DNA from: Mesorhabditis belari
Taxonomy: Eukaryota; Nematoda; Chromadorea; Rhabditida; Rhabditidae
Assembly (NCBI GenBank): GCA_958450365.1
Contig: CAUEEP010000924.1
Location: 1,188,501 to 1,252,500 of the forward strand
Direction of reading: 5' to 3'
Length of the DNA: 64,000 bases
Below are positions 1 through 11,217 of the stretch, piece after piece (the stretch's first letter is position 1; each line of letters opens with the position of its first letter). The notes beneath the pieces are model-generated. The model was not told the DNA's origin. It saw only the letters and a list, made by a program, of their open reading frames with translations, and did not search any database. A program made the position numbers and the translations under genes.

Positions 1-22
1 AGGTTCGAATCCCAGCCGACCA
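1..22 (+). tRNA. Possible 3' end of a tRNA or tRNA-like unit, cut by the window edge
   Basis: The window opens with a B-box/T-loop sequence (GGTTCGAATCCC) followed by a short tail, as at the 3' end of a tRNA. The rest lies outside the window, so neither the cloverleaf nor the identity can be judged. Similar B-box sequences occur in tRNA-like repeats elsewhere here, so this may be one of those. Confidence 0.3.
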
Positions 23-689
23 TGCCCAGCTCATAGCTGTTTACTCCTATTTACTCATGAAAAAGTTTCACTTTCTCCAACCTCAAGAAAACTTTTGCGT
101 CAAACTCGTATCATTTTTCACCTTTATGACTACGGCATGAACATGATCGCCAAGAAAAAACTGTTTACCCAACAGAACGACAAAATTCTCTTCGGGTAAC
201 TCTTTTTCGTATCAGAAACCCACTCTAGTTCTCCTCTCCGGCTTTTTTTTTCACTCTTCCCGATCCCTTTCCTCGGTCCAAATTCTCTGTTGACAAGAAG
301 TCTTGCCCCCGTCTTCTCCATCTTCTCAAAAAGCCAGCTCTATCGATCACATCTACCGTAATCCCTTTTTCCCAGATTTCTTTCATCCATTTCCCCCCTC
401 GACTCCCTTCCCGACTCGCTAATTAGCGAGATGAACAAGCCGGGAATTATTGATAGACTCGACCATGGAAATTCCACGGGACCCAACTTTTGAAGGATTG
501 CACTACTAATTTAGGATGAAGATGTAGAAATGGAAAGTAGAAATGGATGAGTTGAGAATGGATGGCACATGAGGCCATTTTGAGGCCAAATGATGAAGGG
601 AGAAGAGACGGGACATTGTGAAAATTGTTCTCAAATGTTCTCGAACTTTTGAAATCTTTGAAAAAAGAATTCTAAGCAATTGGGGATCT

Positions 690-1155
690 TATAGGCTGAC
701 TTAAAGCCTAAGATAAGCTAATATTAGTCTAAGAATTGTTCTAGAAGTTCTAGAAGCTCTAGAAGCAATTCTTTTGAGCCAGGTCAGGTGAGACAAGTGC
801 TGGACTCGCTAGGAACCAAGCCTGCACCTGGCCGGACACGAAAACAATGAAATTTTTGTTGAAAACTGAAAAGAATCTTTGCTCGGGATCGAACCCGAGC
901 AGAAACTCTGGCTAGTTTCTAAAACAAGACTCTTATCCACTACACTATGAGATCACATTTCGGGACGCTGAAAAAAACCTTATATTAAAGAAGCGACTGA
1001 TTTTTGACCTCTAAGTTGACCCCTTTCAAGCCACGTCGACTTATATAATGCTTCTTTCACCGCCTCGAACCGTGACCTTGTGGTGTAGTGGATAAGAGTC
1101 TTGTTTCCAAAGCCGGTCGTCGAGCTTTTTGCTTGGGTTCGATCCCTTTCTCTCA
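690..1155. repeat. Dispersed cassette with two divergent tRNA-like units (copy 1)
   Basis: A minus-strand tRNA-like unit (about 876-957) and a plus-strand unit (about 1073-1155) face away from each other across a spacer of about 115 bp. Each has an A-box (TAGTGTAGTGGATAAGAG or close) and a B-box (GGTTCGATCCC). The spacer has TATAT-type sequences near both units. The acceptor ends do not pair well, so these look like tRNA-derived repeats rather than working tRNAs. The same cassette, inverted, is at 53320-53740, including part of the outer flank (690-840 here, 53630-53720 there). Confidence 0.65.
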
Positions 1156-1995
1156 TTTTCGTTTCATTTTCATTTTCTTTCAATGTTTAATCGCTCGAAT
1201 CGCTGTTTAATCGCTCTATTTTAACTTTACAAGTATTTTGACATCTTTTAATTGTTATTATATTGATAATAACGAAGAAAATAGCAAAGAAAAACATAGT
1301 TAAAGTCAAGGCTAAAGATTTAGTCACTTTTTAACACATCTCAAGCAATTTTCTGAATAATCAAACGTGCTTAAATTCATCTAAACTCAAATCCATTTCA
1401 CTAATTACCCAATCTCGACGTGTAGATGGGGTGAAAGTGAAAGCGAATGTTAGGAAAGCTTTTTGTCGAAGATTTCCAACAGCGCGATAACAATAGAAGT
1501 GCCACTCTCGGCCACATATTGGAGGACTCGAGTTCCAACGAAAAGAATCGAAAAATGCGGAAAGGTTGAAGAGAAATATGGGGAATAAGCTTTTGGCTCA
1601 ACCAAATAAATGAAACGTTTGTGGTGCGGAGTTTTTGAAACATTTTATAGAAATGGGGGACCGGGGAATTGTGTGGGAGAATGATTTTGGTTTCGATCAG
1701 TACTTTTCAGCTTAATAATCTCTCAATTCGTCGAATGATAGGCTATTTTTGATATGTAGAATCAAAAAAGAGCAACTATTGGATAGTGGAAGTCTCGATA
1801 AAGCTTGCTATGCATGATTCTTGGAACTGATAGTGAGCAATAATCGCTACAAATGAGCAATCGCTGCAAAAATGACGAACTGTCAAACGATTATCGGCCA
1901 TAACTTCTTTCTCGTTGGGTATATTCTTAAAATTTTTTCTCGAAAAAATAGAGAACCTCAAGAGCTTTTGAATCGTATCAAATTTGTGATGTGAA

Positions 1996-2285
1996 CCGTG
2001 ATCCTACGAGAACGGTGATCCTACGAGAACAGCGACCCTACGAGAACAGTGACCCTACGAGAACGGTGATCCTACGAGAACAGTGATCCTACGAGAACAG
2101 TGATCCTACGAGAACAGTGATCCTACGAGAACAGTGATCCTACGAGAACGGTGACCCTACGAGAACGGTGACCCTACGAGAACGGTGACCCTACGAGAAC
2201 GGTGACCCTACGAGAACGGTGACCCTACGAGAACGGTGACCCTACGAGAACGGTGACCCTACGAGAACAGTGATCCTACGAGAAA
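1996..2285. repeat. Minisatellite, 17-bp unit
   Basis: About 17 tandem copies of GTGACCCTACGAGAACG, with variants differing at GTGATCC and CAGTG. The right edge runs straight into an inverted A-box-like sequence (2292-2325), so the array sits in or beside a tRNA-like relic. Confidence 0.9.
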
Positions 2286-3047
2286 CCTAATGCTTTATCC
2301 ACTAGTCCACTAGGCCACTCTCCCTCTCTAGAAAAGAGCCTTTAAATCATCCGTTTTAACGCCAAATTTTCGATTGAAGTTTTACAAGCGATTGAAGCGA
2401 TTGAAGTGATTCGATTGAAGTCATTTGATTGATTTTGATTTCAGTTTCGGATTCCTCATGCGCGATTTTATAAAGTGCATTAGTCCAGACAAAAGTTCAC
2501 ATTGAATTCGTGCCTTTTCCTAGTGATATTTCAAATTTACACCAATTTATCTACAAAGAAATTACCCTAAAAGTAGGAAAAGCTTCAATCAAATTGTTCA
2601 AATCCATCAAGCTGATCATTCAAGTCAGTTCTCAATCAGTTTGTCAGTTCTCAATCAGTTTGTTTTAAAGTCCAAAATTGACGTTCAATCATTAAAGTAC
2701 AAACAGTTCTCTAAAGTACAATTAAAGTACAATGATTAAATTGAAATCAAACTTAAAACTTGCCCCATTCTCTTAAAAAAGTTTGCAAAAGCAATGGCTA
2801 AAACGGGATTTTCTCGATTCCCCAAAAAAATCTCAATACTTTTTGAAGAGAAAGCGTCTTATTCACGCTCGATCGGGCACTTACAGTTCTTTTTTTTGAA
2901 TTTTTTGAATCGAGAGACATCCCAAGAGGGAAAAGGTCATCAAAAAAGATTCCAGAAAACTCAAGAAAAAGTCTCCGAAACCTTTTTTTCGCACGATTTT
3001 TCTCTCTTTTCAACTTTTCTTTTTCCAGAGCTTAGAGTTCTTAGCAA

Positions 3048-4040
3048 GTAGATGGAAATAGAATGAAGATAGATCTTATAGAGTTCTGTAGAGATCTTAT
3101 AGAGTTCGATAGGTCGCTATAGAGTTCTATAGAGAGCTTATAGAGATCTATAGAGATCTATAGAGTTCTAGAGTTCTATAGAGATCTTATAGAGTACTAT
3201 AGAGAGCTTATAGAGTTCTAGAGATCTTATAGAGATTTATAGAGATCTTATAGAGTTCTATAGAGTTCTTATAGAGTTCTATAGAGATCTATAGAGATCT
3301 ATAGAGATCTATAGAGATCTATAGAGATCTTATAGAGTTCTATAGAGTTCTAGAGATCTTATAGAGTTCTAGAGATCTTATAGAGTTCTAGAGATCTTAT
3401 AGAGTCCTAGAGATCTTATAGAGTTCTAGAGATCTTATAGAGTTCTAGAGATCTTATAGAGTTCTAGAGATCTATAGAGATCTATAGAGATTTATAGAGA
3501 TCTTATAGAGTTCTAGAGATCTTATAGAGTTCTAGAGATCTTATAGAGTTCTAGAGATCTATAGAGATCTATAGAGATTTATAGAGATCTTATAGAGTTC
3601 TATAGAGTTCTATAGAGTTCTATAGAGATCTATAGAGATCTATAGAGATCTATAGAGATCTATAGAGATCTTATAGAGTTCTATAGAGTTCTAGAGATCT
3701 TATAGAGTTCTAGAGATCTTATAGAGTTCTAGAGATCTTATAGAGTCCTAGAGATCTTATAGAGTTCTAGAGATCTTATAGAGTTCTAGAGATCTTATAG
3801 AGTTCTAGAGATCTATAGAGATCTATAGAGATTTATAGAGATCTTATAGAGTTCTATAGAGTTCTATAGAGTTCTATAGAGATCTATAGAGATCTATAGA
3901 GATCTATAGAGATCTATAGAGATCTATAGAGATCTATAGAGTTCTAGAGAGCTTATAGAGTCCTAGAGATCTTATAGAGTTCTAGAGATCTTATAGAGTT
4001 CTAGAGATCTTCTAGAGTTCTATAGAGAGCTTATAGAGTT
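3048..4040. repeat. Complex minisatellite built from TATAGAGATC / TATAGAGTTC modules
   Basis: About 1 kb made almost only of short modules of the form TAGAGATCT(TA) and TAGAGTTC(TA). A rare variant (GAGTCCTAGAG) occurs at about 3402 and 3742 with matching surroundings, showing a higher-order duplication of about 340 bp on top of the short-unit repeat. No coding potential. Confidence 0.92.
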
Positions 4041-4724
4041 CTTAGCAAGTTTACCAGTTTACCAGTTTACCAATACCAGTACCAGTTTAAAAAATCCGTC
4101 CATTGCTTCATAATTACTGTAGAAATTTGCTCAAAGTTCGTCAAAAACTTTTTCTTCTTCCCCCTAAACTTTTCATGAGCTCATCGAGTCGATCGAGTCT
4201 TTTTTTGGACAAGTTACCGTATTGTTCTTTCCATTTTTTGATCACACAGATTGGAAGACAATAGATTTGAAAGCGATGATTCTTTTTTAAAAGACTACCG
4301 TCAAACTATGAGTCAAACTACCGTAGTTTAGAAGAAAAGGAAAGAAAAGGAAAGAAAAGGAAAGGAAAGAAAAGAAAAGAAAAAAAGCGCTATCGAGAAA
4401 TGAAGTATTTTTAGGGGGAAAGGCGAGAGATTCGATTTTGACGGAAACCCGGGGTAAATCCCCTCGAAAATACGGTGCGAAAACACGAAAATGATAAGAG
4501 AAAAATGGGTACAACAATGGGTAAAACAACGTCAGAAAAGGATATCGATTTTGGTCGTCTTTTTTTCTGTCTTCTCTGAGGTTGCGCTTTGGTGTTTTTT
4601 GAGGGAAACAAAGCTTTTTATTTGAGTCATTGTTTGGTGGCAGATCAAAAGAATCGATTGAAAGGCTTTTGAAAGGAAAGGTAAAACAAAACTTAGCCAG
4701 ATTTTTCTAGGATTACAGGATTAC

Positions 4725-5118
4725 AGTTGAATCTTTCAGCTGAATCTTTCGGCTGAGTCTTTTAGCTAAATTTTTTAACTAAATCTTTCAACTAAACCTT
4801 TCAGCTAAATCTTTCAGCTAAATCTTTTAGCTAAACCTTTCAGCTAAATCTTTTAGCTAAACCTTTTAGCTAAACCTTTCAGCTAAATCTTTCAACTAAA
4901 CCTTTCAGCTAAATCTTTTAGCTAAACCTTTCAGCTAAATCTTTCAGCTAAATCTTTCAGCTAAATCTTTTAGCTAAATCTTTCAACTAAACCTTTCAGC
5001 TAAATCTTTTAGCTAAACCTTTCAGCTAAATCTTTCAACTAAACCCTTCAACTAAACCTTTCAACTAAATCTTTCAACTGAGTCTTTCAACTAAACCTTT
5101 CAACTAAATCTTTTAACT
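4725..5118. repeat. Minisatellite, 15-bp unit (CTAAATCTTTCAGCT)
   Basis: About 26 tandem units of CTAAATCTTTCAGCT with C/T and A/G variants. Copies near the edges are more diverged, as expected for an array that grew from its centre. The following AT-rich open stretch (5121-5315) has no recognisable protein features. Confidence 0.9.
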
Positions 5119-5370
5119 TTATGGCTTTGTCATTGAGTTTGTATTGTGAAAAAACCTTGAATAGCTTTGAAAATCGATACTTGATCAACTTTTATGTTCT
5201 GAAGAACATAAAAAAAGACTTGAAGTCAATTTTATTTAACTTGAAAAAGTCTAAAGTCAATTTTATTGCCAAGAAATCAATTAGAATTAATGATTTCATT
5301 AGATTTAAAAGTTAAAAGATCAATGATTTTATGATATAAATTGTTATTTAAAAGGAAATAGTTGGATTAA

Positions 5371-6255
5371 AGGATACTGAAGCACTAAATTCAGCAGAAT
5401 TCAGTAGAAATAAACGCAAAATTGTCAGTAGAATGGGCGCGATTGGCGACAAGAAAAATGAGTGCTTTGTGGTTTGAATAATTCTTTACAATAAGTTGTA
5501 CTTTGTGCTTAAAATCGAAACGGATTTGGTGGACTGAAGTGCCTTATTGTCGTTGCTTGTAGTTGCTTGTAGTTGCTTGAAGGAAAATGAAAAGTTGAGT
5601 GCAACTATTGATTAAAAAATGTTTTTCTAGAGAATCTATTGGGTTGGGGAGTATGACTCGGCGCCAAACTTTAAAGGGACTTTTTGCACACATAAAGCCT
5701 TCTTTAAACATACGTTTGGTTTCATCAAAAGGATCCACTATTTCTCTACAAAATCACTTTTGAGAGATTCCACAAAGCTTTTCTTTCGTGGAGTTTATGA
5801 ACTTCCAAAGGCAGCTGGTTAAAATGGCAAAGAGTCCGACTCATCATTTGAACAGTTTCTTTCACATAAACCTTCTTTGGTGTTTATATAAAAAAGATAG
5901 AGCACATTCAATTACTTAAGTTGCCAAATTTGCAGGAAGATCCCACCAATGGTTTTTTCTAGATCACAGTTTGTAGTTTTTGTGAAAAAATGGCTTTTTC
6001 TTGAGCGGAGGCGCTGTTTGAATTTTCTTTTAAATGTCATTTTGTAGAGAATTAGTTAACCATTCTACTGATATCAAACGCATATTATTTGACGAAGTCG
6101 AATTGAAGTTTTAGACATTTTTTTGATTTTCGGCGCCGAGTCATAGTCCCCAACCCAATATAAAGAGCGAATTTCAATTCTGGATTCTTAGGCTTTAAGA
6201 TTTATTCGATTGCATTAATTTAATGAATAAATTGTATTGAGTTAGAGTGCTTAGA
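5371..6255. repeat. Dispersed repeat, copy 1 (unexpanded; interrupted by a MITE)
   Basis: This block is closely similar to 9498-10140. In this copy the sequence AAGTTGTACTTTG appears once (about 5494), whereas copy 2 has about 19 tandem units at the same place. This copy also carries a MITE at 5639-6158 that copy 2 lacks. Confidence 0.8.
5639..6158. mobile_element. MITE, mariner-like, TA target site
   Basis: 520 bp with inverted ends TTGGGTTGGGGAGTATGACT and its complement, flanked by TA on both sides (5637-5638 and 6159-6160). It lies inside a dispersed repeat whose second copy (9498-10140) lacks it, which confirms an insertion. The interior has no transposase frame, so it is non-autonomous. 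Confidence 0.8.
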
Positions 6256-6520
6256 GAGACTTTTTGAACCTTTTGGACTTTACTGAACTTTTTTTTGGAG
6301 ATGAATCGTCCAAATCTGAAGGCCAGACAACAAAATAAGAGCTGAAATTTCAAAGATGTCTGTAAACGATCAAATCTAATCATTCGGATCTTATTATTTA
6401 ATTTATAGACTTTTTAAAGCTTCAAAATCATTGGTTCAATGAAGATCGAATTCGTTTTTAGTTTTTACAAGATTTCTAGGTCTCGGACTCTTTAAAAGGC
6501 CGTCAGACGCTCGCCGACGA

Positions 6521-6603
6521 GTTGCCTTGATGGTCTAGTGGTTAGTCTCTCAGATTGCCAAACCAATTACATCTGGAGGCCTCAAGTTCGACTCCCACTC
6601 GAA
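6521..6603 (+). repeat. tRNA-like unit
   Basis: A-box-like GGTCTAGTGGTTAGTCTC near the 5' end and B-box-like AAGTTCGACTCCCAC about 40 bp further on, then TTTTT shortly downstream. The order and spacing are those of a Pol III internal promoter. The acceptor stem is not convincing, so this is probably a tRNA pseudogene or SINE-like unit. Confidence 0.5.
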
Positions 6604-7006
6604 CCAAACTTTTTGCTTTCGCCAAAAACGTCGCTTTAAACCTTTTCCTGCTTATAAGAGTTGAATTTATGCACCTTCAGAAATGCTGTGGCTGTTAGAA
6701 ACAGCTGTGGCTGCTAGAAATCTGGTTTCAGAAATGTTGCTGTTGCTAACAATGTTGCTAACAGAAATGTTGAATTTTATGGACCTATAGCACTCGAAAT
6801 GTTCAATTTTTCTTACTTATTGATTACTTTTCTTTTCTTTTTCTTACTTCTGATACTTTAGAAAGTTCTAGCTTTTGTAAATTATTTGTTAAAGTTATAG
6901 AAAGCTGTGGATCTTCAATAAATCAGTGTCGAGTCAATGATTCAATGGAAATATGTAAGGAAACAGATTTTTAAAAGCAAAAGGAAAGTTTGACGAGTTT
7001 GACGAG

Positions 7007-7425
7007 AGTGGGATTCGAACTTGAGGACAAAGAAGGACAGGTTGAGGACAGGTTGATAGTCTAGTTATAATCTAGGAGAGTCTAGGAGGTTGAGAAGTCT
7101 AGTCATAGTCTAGGATAGTCTAGTCATAGTCTAGGAGAGTCTAGGAGGTTGAGGAGTCTATTCATAGTCTAGGATAGTCTAGTCATAGTCTAGGAGAGTC
7201 TAGGAGGTTGAGGAGTCTAGTCATAGTCTAGGAGAGTCTAGTCATAGTCTAGGAGAGTCTAGTCATAGTCTAGGAGAATCTAGGAGGTTGAGGAGTCTAG
7301 TCATAGTCTAGGAGAGTCTAGGAGGTTGAGGAGTCTAGTCATAGTCTAGGAGAATCTAGGAGGTTGAGGAGTCTAGTCATAGTCTAGGAGAGTCTAGGAG
7401 ACTATCCACTACACGGAAGACACGG
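7007..7425 (-). repeat. tRNA-like unit split by a minisatellite (about 20-bp unit)
   Basis: Read on the minus strand, an A-box-like remnant (about 7401-7415) and a B-box remnant (about 7009-7027) are separated by an array of TCTAGTCATAGTCTAGGAGA and GTCTAGGAGGTTGAGGA modules (about 7045-7402). The unit resembles the one at 6521-6603 (GAGTGGGATTCGAACTTGAG is the counterpart of its B-box). The array seems to have grown inside the tRNA-like unit. Confidence 0.65.
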
Positions 7426-8010
7426 AAGCATTTCTTTTGAGCTTTTAACGGTGATTAAGTAGATAAGAAGCTCGAGATTTAAGAAGATTTTCTTGTAAAT
7501 TTAGAGAAAAAATTTTCAAAAGATTGTCCAGTTTTAGTAAAAAGTTAGAAAAAAAAGAGAAAAACGGGAAAACAGAGCAAAAGAAAAAAAACGTCCGAAT
7601 CAAGCTTATTAAACACTCAGATTTTTGCTTATGCAGAGTGTAGATGGACGGGGAGATGGGGAGGATGGTGGTTGTGGATGTGAAGGGGGGGGATTGCATT
7701 GTGCCCCCCCCCCTTCTTTTCTTTTGCCCCTCTTTTTCTCCGCATTCATCCCTCTCCTTTGGGCCAATCATTACCAAGCATTGTTTCTTTTCAATCCACC
7801 GCTCCATTCGTCTCTATTCGTCTCTATTCACTCTTTTGTATTCGTTTTCAAAAGGGGTTTTCCATCCATCCATTTCCATTCTATCCATTGCTTGCGGCTG
7901 TATGAAAAGAAAGCTTTTCAAAAGTCTTTCCTTTCTCTCTATGATTTCCTTTTTTTCGATTTCCCTAAGCTCAATAGATTTTCTGATAGCTGAATACTCT
8001 AATCTAAACA
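7426..8010. other. Non-repetitive stretch without a supported gene
   Basis: Pyrimidine-rich on the plus strand with a C-run at about 7706-7714. Several overlapping open frames (up to 165 codons) exist on both strands, but the translations are low in complexity, lack recognisable motifs, and the longest one runs into the adjacent repeat. No gene is called. Confidence 0.5.
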
Positions 8011-8012
8011 TA

Positions 8013-8270
8013 CTACAAACTACAAATGTAAACTACAAAGTGAACTACAATGTAGACTACAAAGTAAACTACCAAATAAAATACAATGTAAACTATAAAC
8101 TAAACTATAAACTAAACTATAAAGTAAACTATGAACTCTAAACTATAAAGTAAACTACAAAGTAAACTACAAAGTAAACTACAAAGTAAACTACAAAGTA
8201 AACTACAAAGTAAACTACAAAGTGAACTACAAAGTGAACTACAAAGTGAACTACAAACGAAACTACAAAC
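8013..8270. repeat. Minisatellite, 12-bp unit (AAACTACAAAGT)
   Basis: About 21 tandem units of AAACTACAAAGT, with GTGAAC and AACTAAACTAT variants at the edges. It abuts an inverted-repeat element at about 8271-8665, whose end also contains ACTACAAAC-like sequence. Confidence 0.9.
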
Positions 8271-8665
8271 TTAAACTTCAAACACAAACTTCAAACGCTT
8301 CTAACTTGCTTTAAATCTATGGTATTGTCATGATCTATAGCTCAAAAAATAGACAATTTCAAGAGCTTTTGAATGGACTAAAGCACAGCCAAAAGCATCA
8401 ATTCTAAAGAAAGTTACAGTTACTAAAGAAAGTGGTTTGTAACAACCTCGATAGCTTTGACCACGTACTGACTATCAGTCACTATAACTTTCTCTGGCAT
8501 TGATATTTTTGAGTGTGCTTTAGTCCATTCAAAAGCTCTTGAAATCCTCTATTTTTTGAGCTATAAATCATATCAATCCGACCAATTTAAAGAAAGTTAT
8601 GACCATTTGTAGTGTGACAATTCATCATAAAGCAAATTAGAAGCGTTTGTAGTGTGACAATTCAT
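8271..8665. mobile_element. Inverted-repeat (foldback/MITE-like) element
   Basis: The left arm has a 20-bp motif beginning TTTCAAGAGCTTTTGAATGG (about 8357-8376), and its complement lies in the right arm (about 8527-8546). AAACGCTTCTAA near 8287 is matched by TTAGAAGCGTTT near 8638. The arms are imperfect and the centre is unique. A diverged relative seems to lie at about 1740-1980. No coding region. Confidence 0.55.
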
Positions 8666-8751
8666 TATTTTGTTAGTTGATAGTGCTCATGTCTACTCGA
8701 ATCTAACCCAATCTATCACTTTACTTCAGTTTTCTTTAGTCTTTACCGATA

Positions 8752-9147
8752 CTACTCGAGCTCAAGCTACTCGAGCTCAAGCTACTCGAGCTCAAGCTAC
8801 TCGAGCTCAAGCTACTCGAGCTCAAGCTACTCGAGCTCAAGCTACTCGAGCTCAAGCTACTCGAGCTCAAGCTACTCGAGCTCAAAGCTACTCGAGCTCA
8901 AAGCTACTCGAGCTCAAAGCTACTCGAGCTCAAAGCTACTCGAGCTCAAAGCTACTCGAGCTCAAAGCTACTCGAGCTCAAAGCTACTCGAGCTCAAAGC
9001 TACTCGAGCTCAAAGCTACTCGAGCTCAAAGCTACTCGAGCTCAAAGCTACTCGAGCTCAAAGCTACTCGAGCTCAAAGCTACTCGAGCTCAAAGCTACT
9101 CGAGCTCAAAGCTACTCGAGCTCAAAGCTACTCGAGCTCAAAGCTAC
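8752..9147. repeat. Minisatellite that changes unit length: 15 bp then 16 bp
   Basis: The first 9 or so units are ACTCGAGCTCAAGCT (15 bp). From about 8882 the unit gains one A (ACTCGAGCTCAAAGCT, 16 bp) and continues for about 17 units. The one-base change was fixed and then amplified. The core CTCGAG/GAGCTC is palindromic, so single strands could fold. Confidence 0.92.
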
Positions 9148-9497
9148 TGCTAAACGAACTTTGACACGTTTACAGACAACCGCTAGACTTATTTCTTCTT
9201 TTCCCAACTTTAGTCCCATCAAATTCTTTGATTCCAAGATTTTCTGTCTTCAACTTTCTCTATTACTTTCTCCATTCTTCCTCCATTTCTTTCTCTATTC
9301 CTTTCTCCATTCCTTTCCATTTCTTTCTCTTATCCTCCCAGTGAATGCCCCCATTGATGGGCTGTGAAGCGAAAAGGGAAATATGATTTGAAAAGAGATT
9401 CTGAAGACACAGAATAGGTTCATGAAATGCCTAATAAGTCGTATAGTTTAGTTCTGGAGTTTGTGTTCGATATTTAATCAAAAACGCATTTTTCTAG

Positions 9498-10140
9498 TGC
9501 ACTAAATTCAGCAGAAATTCAGTAGAAATAAACGCAAAATTGTCAGTAGAATGGGCGCGATTGGCCACAAGAAAAATGAGTGCTTTGTGGTTTGAATAAT
9601 TCTTTACGTTGTACTTTGTTAAGTTGTACTTTGTTAAGCTGTACTTTGATAAGTTGTACTTTGCTAAGCTGTACTTTGTTAAGCTGTACTTTGCTAAGTT
9701 GTACTTTGTTAAGCTGTACTTTGATAAGTTGTACTTTGTTAAGCTGTACTTTGTTAAGCTGTACTTTGTTAAGTTGTACTTTGCTAAGCTGTACTTTGCT
9801 AAGTGGTACTTTGCTAAGCTGTACTTTGCTAAGTTGTACTTTGTTAAGCTGTACTTTGTTAAGCTGTACTTTGCTAAGTTGTACTTTGTGCTTAAAATCG
9901 AAACGGATTTGGTGGACTGAAGTGCCTTATTGTAGTTGCTTGTCGTTGCTTGAAGTTGCTTGAAGGGAAATGAAAGGAGCTGAGTGCAACTATTGATTAA
10001 AAAAATGTTTTTCCGTGCACTAAATTTCAAATTTCGAAATTTTCAGCCAATTTCAATTCTGAATTCTTAAGCTTTAAGATTTATTCAATTACATTAATTG
10101 TATTGATTTAATGAATAAATTGTATTGAGTTAGAGTTAGA
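9498..10140. repeat. Dispersed repeat, copy 2, with an internal 15-bp minisatellite
   Basis: Homologous to 5371-6255. At about 9606-9886 the single AAGTTGTACTTTG of copy 1 is expanded to about 19 units of 15 bp (AAGCTGTACTTTGTT and variants). Both frames of the array are open only because 15 is a multiple of three. Confidence 0.85.
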
Positions 10141-10169
10141 GATCGAAAGAAATTACAGAATTTCGAGAA

Positions 10170-10265
10170 GTTACAAGCATTCAATTCATTCAATTCATTC
10201 AATTCTTACAAGAATTCAATTCTTACAAGCATTCAATTCTTGCAAGCATTCAATTCATAAATACA
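10170..10265. repeat. Short tandem repeat, TTCAATTCTTACAAGCA-like
   Basis: Five or six imperfect units containing CAATTC, several with TTACAAGCA. Low complexity with no coding function. Confidence 0.6.
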
Positions 10266-10563
10266 ATTCACAAATACAATAAATTCAATTGGGGAAAATC
10301 ACAAACTCGATAAAAACTCAATAAAAAGTTTTTTGCCGTAAATTTTGGCGGAATTCGACTAAATGCACATTGACATAGTAAGGAAAAGAAAAAAAAAAGA
10401 TGAAGAGAGAAAGAGAGCCACCAAATCAGTTGAACGGCTGAATCTCTTTAAAAAGGAGTCGTATATAAGTCGGCGCTCGTGATTTGCGCGCCAATTTTTT
10501 CGGGGGTAGGATAAATGCTACCTCTTTTTGCCCACCTGGCAATTGCGCACCCTTTTTTTTGCG

Positions 10564-10847
10564 GGAAAAGGCCTTAGGAAAGGTCGTAGAGCTTCAAAAA
10601 TGTTTCCATATAAGGGAATCGTATGCGTAGATTCCGAATTTCGACAAATCAAACCTTGCTGACACGTCAAATTTGGGCTAAAAGGCAAAAGACTGCGGAA
10701 AAGCGTTAAGTTGCGTAGTTTTTGCCTTTTAGCCCAAATTTGACGTGTCAGCGAGGTGTGATTTGTCGAAATTCGGAATCTACGCATACGATTCCCTTCT
10801 ATGAATACATTTTTGAAGCTCTACGACCTTTCCTAAGGCCTTTTCCA
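10564..10847. mobile_element. Near-perfect long inverted repeat (foldback element)
   Basis: Arms of about 127 bp (10564-10690 and about 10717-10847) are nearly perfect reverse complements around a loop of about 26 bp. The outer ends read GGAAAAGGCCTTAGGAAAGG and its complement. A transcript through it would form a long hairpin. No open frame of interest. Confidence 0.85.
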
Positions 10848-11217
10848 GCACACAAAAAAGTCGCATTTGTTCCACCCCCGAAATTGAAGAAAATTGGGAA
10901 AAATTTGAATGAAAAATTATAAAACAAAGCAAGGAAAGGGTAAAAAATGAAGAAAATTGAAGAAAATTGAAGGAAATTGGGAAACTTTGAATGAAAAACT
11001 ATAAAGTATAGCCAGGAAAGGGTAAAAAATGAAGAAAATTGGTGGAATTGACAAAAATTTGAATGAAAAACGATAAAACTGTTTAACAGCTTTAAAAGAA
11101 GATTTAAAAAATCAAAAATTAAACGAGAGGAGATGTTTATAAAAGTTGAATTGTTATTGAAAACGATTCAGGAGATTCTAGAGGTTTTCTAGAGACTCTC
11201 AAGCAAGTTAAGCGATA

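Noticed and set aside
1996..2285. CRISPR-like array
   Set aside because: Units are contiguous without unique spacers; the sequence is eukaryotic. The same applies to all other arrays here.
9494..10030. Open frames of 103-178 codons on both strands (YSLTKYNLAK, LLSCTLLSCT)
   Set aside because: Products of the 15-bp array inside a dispersed repeat; no non-repeat homology, and both strands are open equally.
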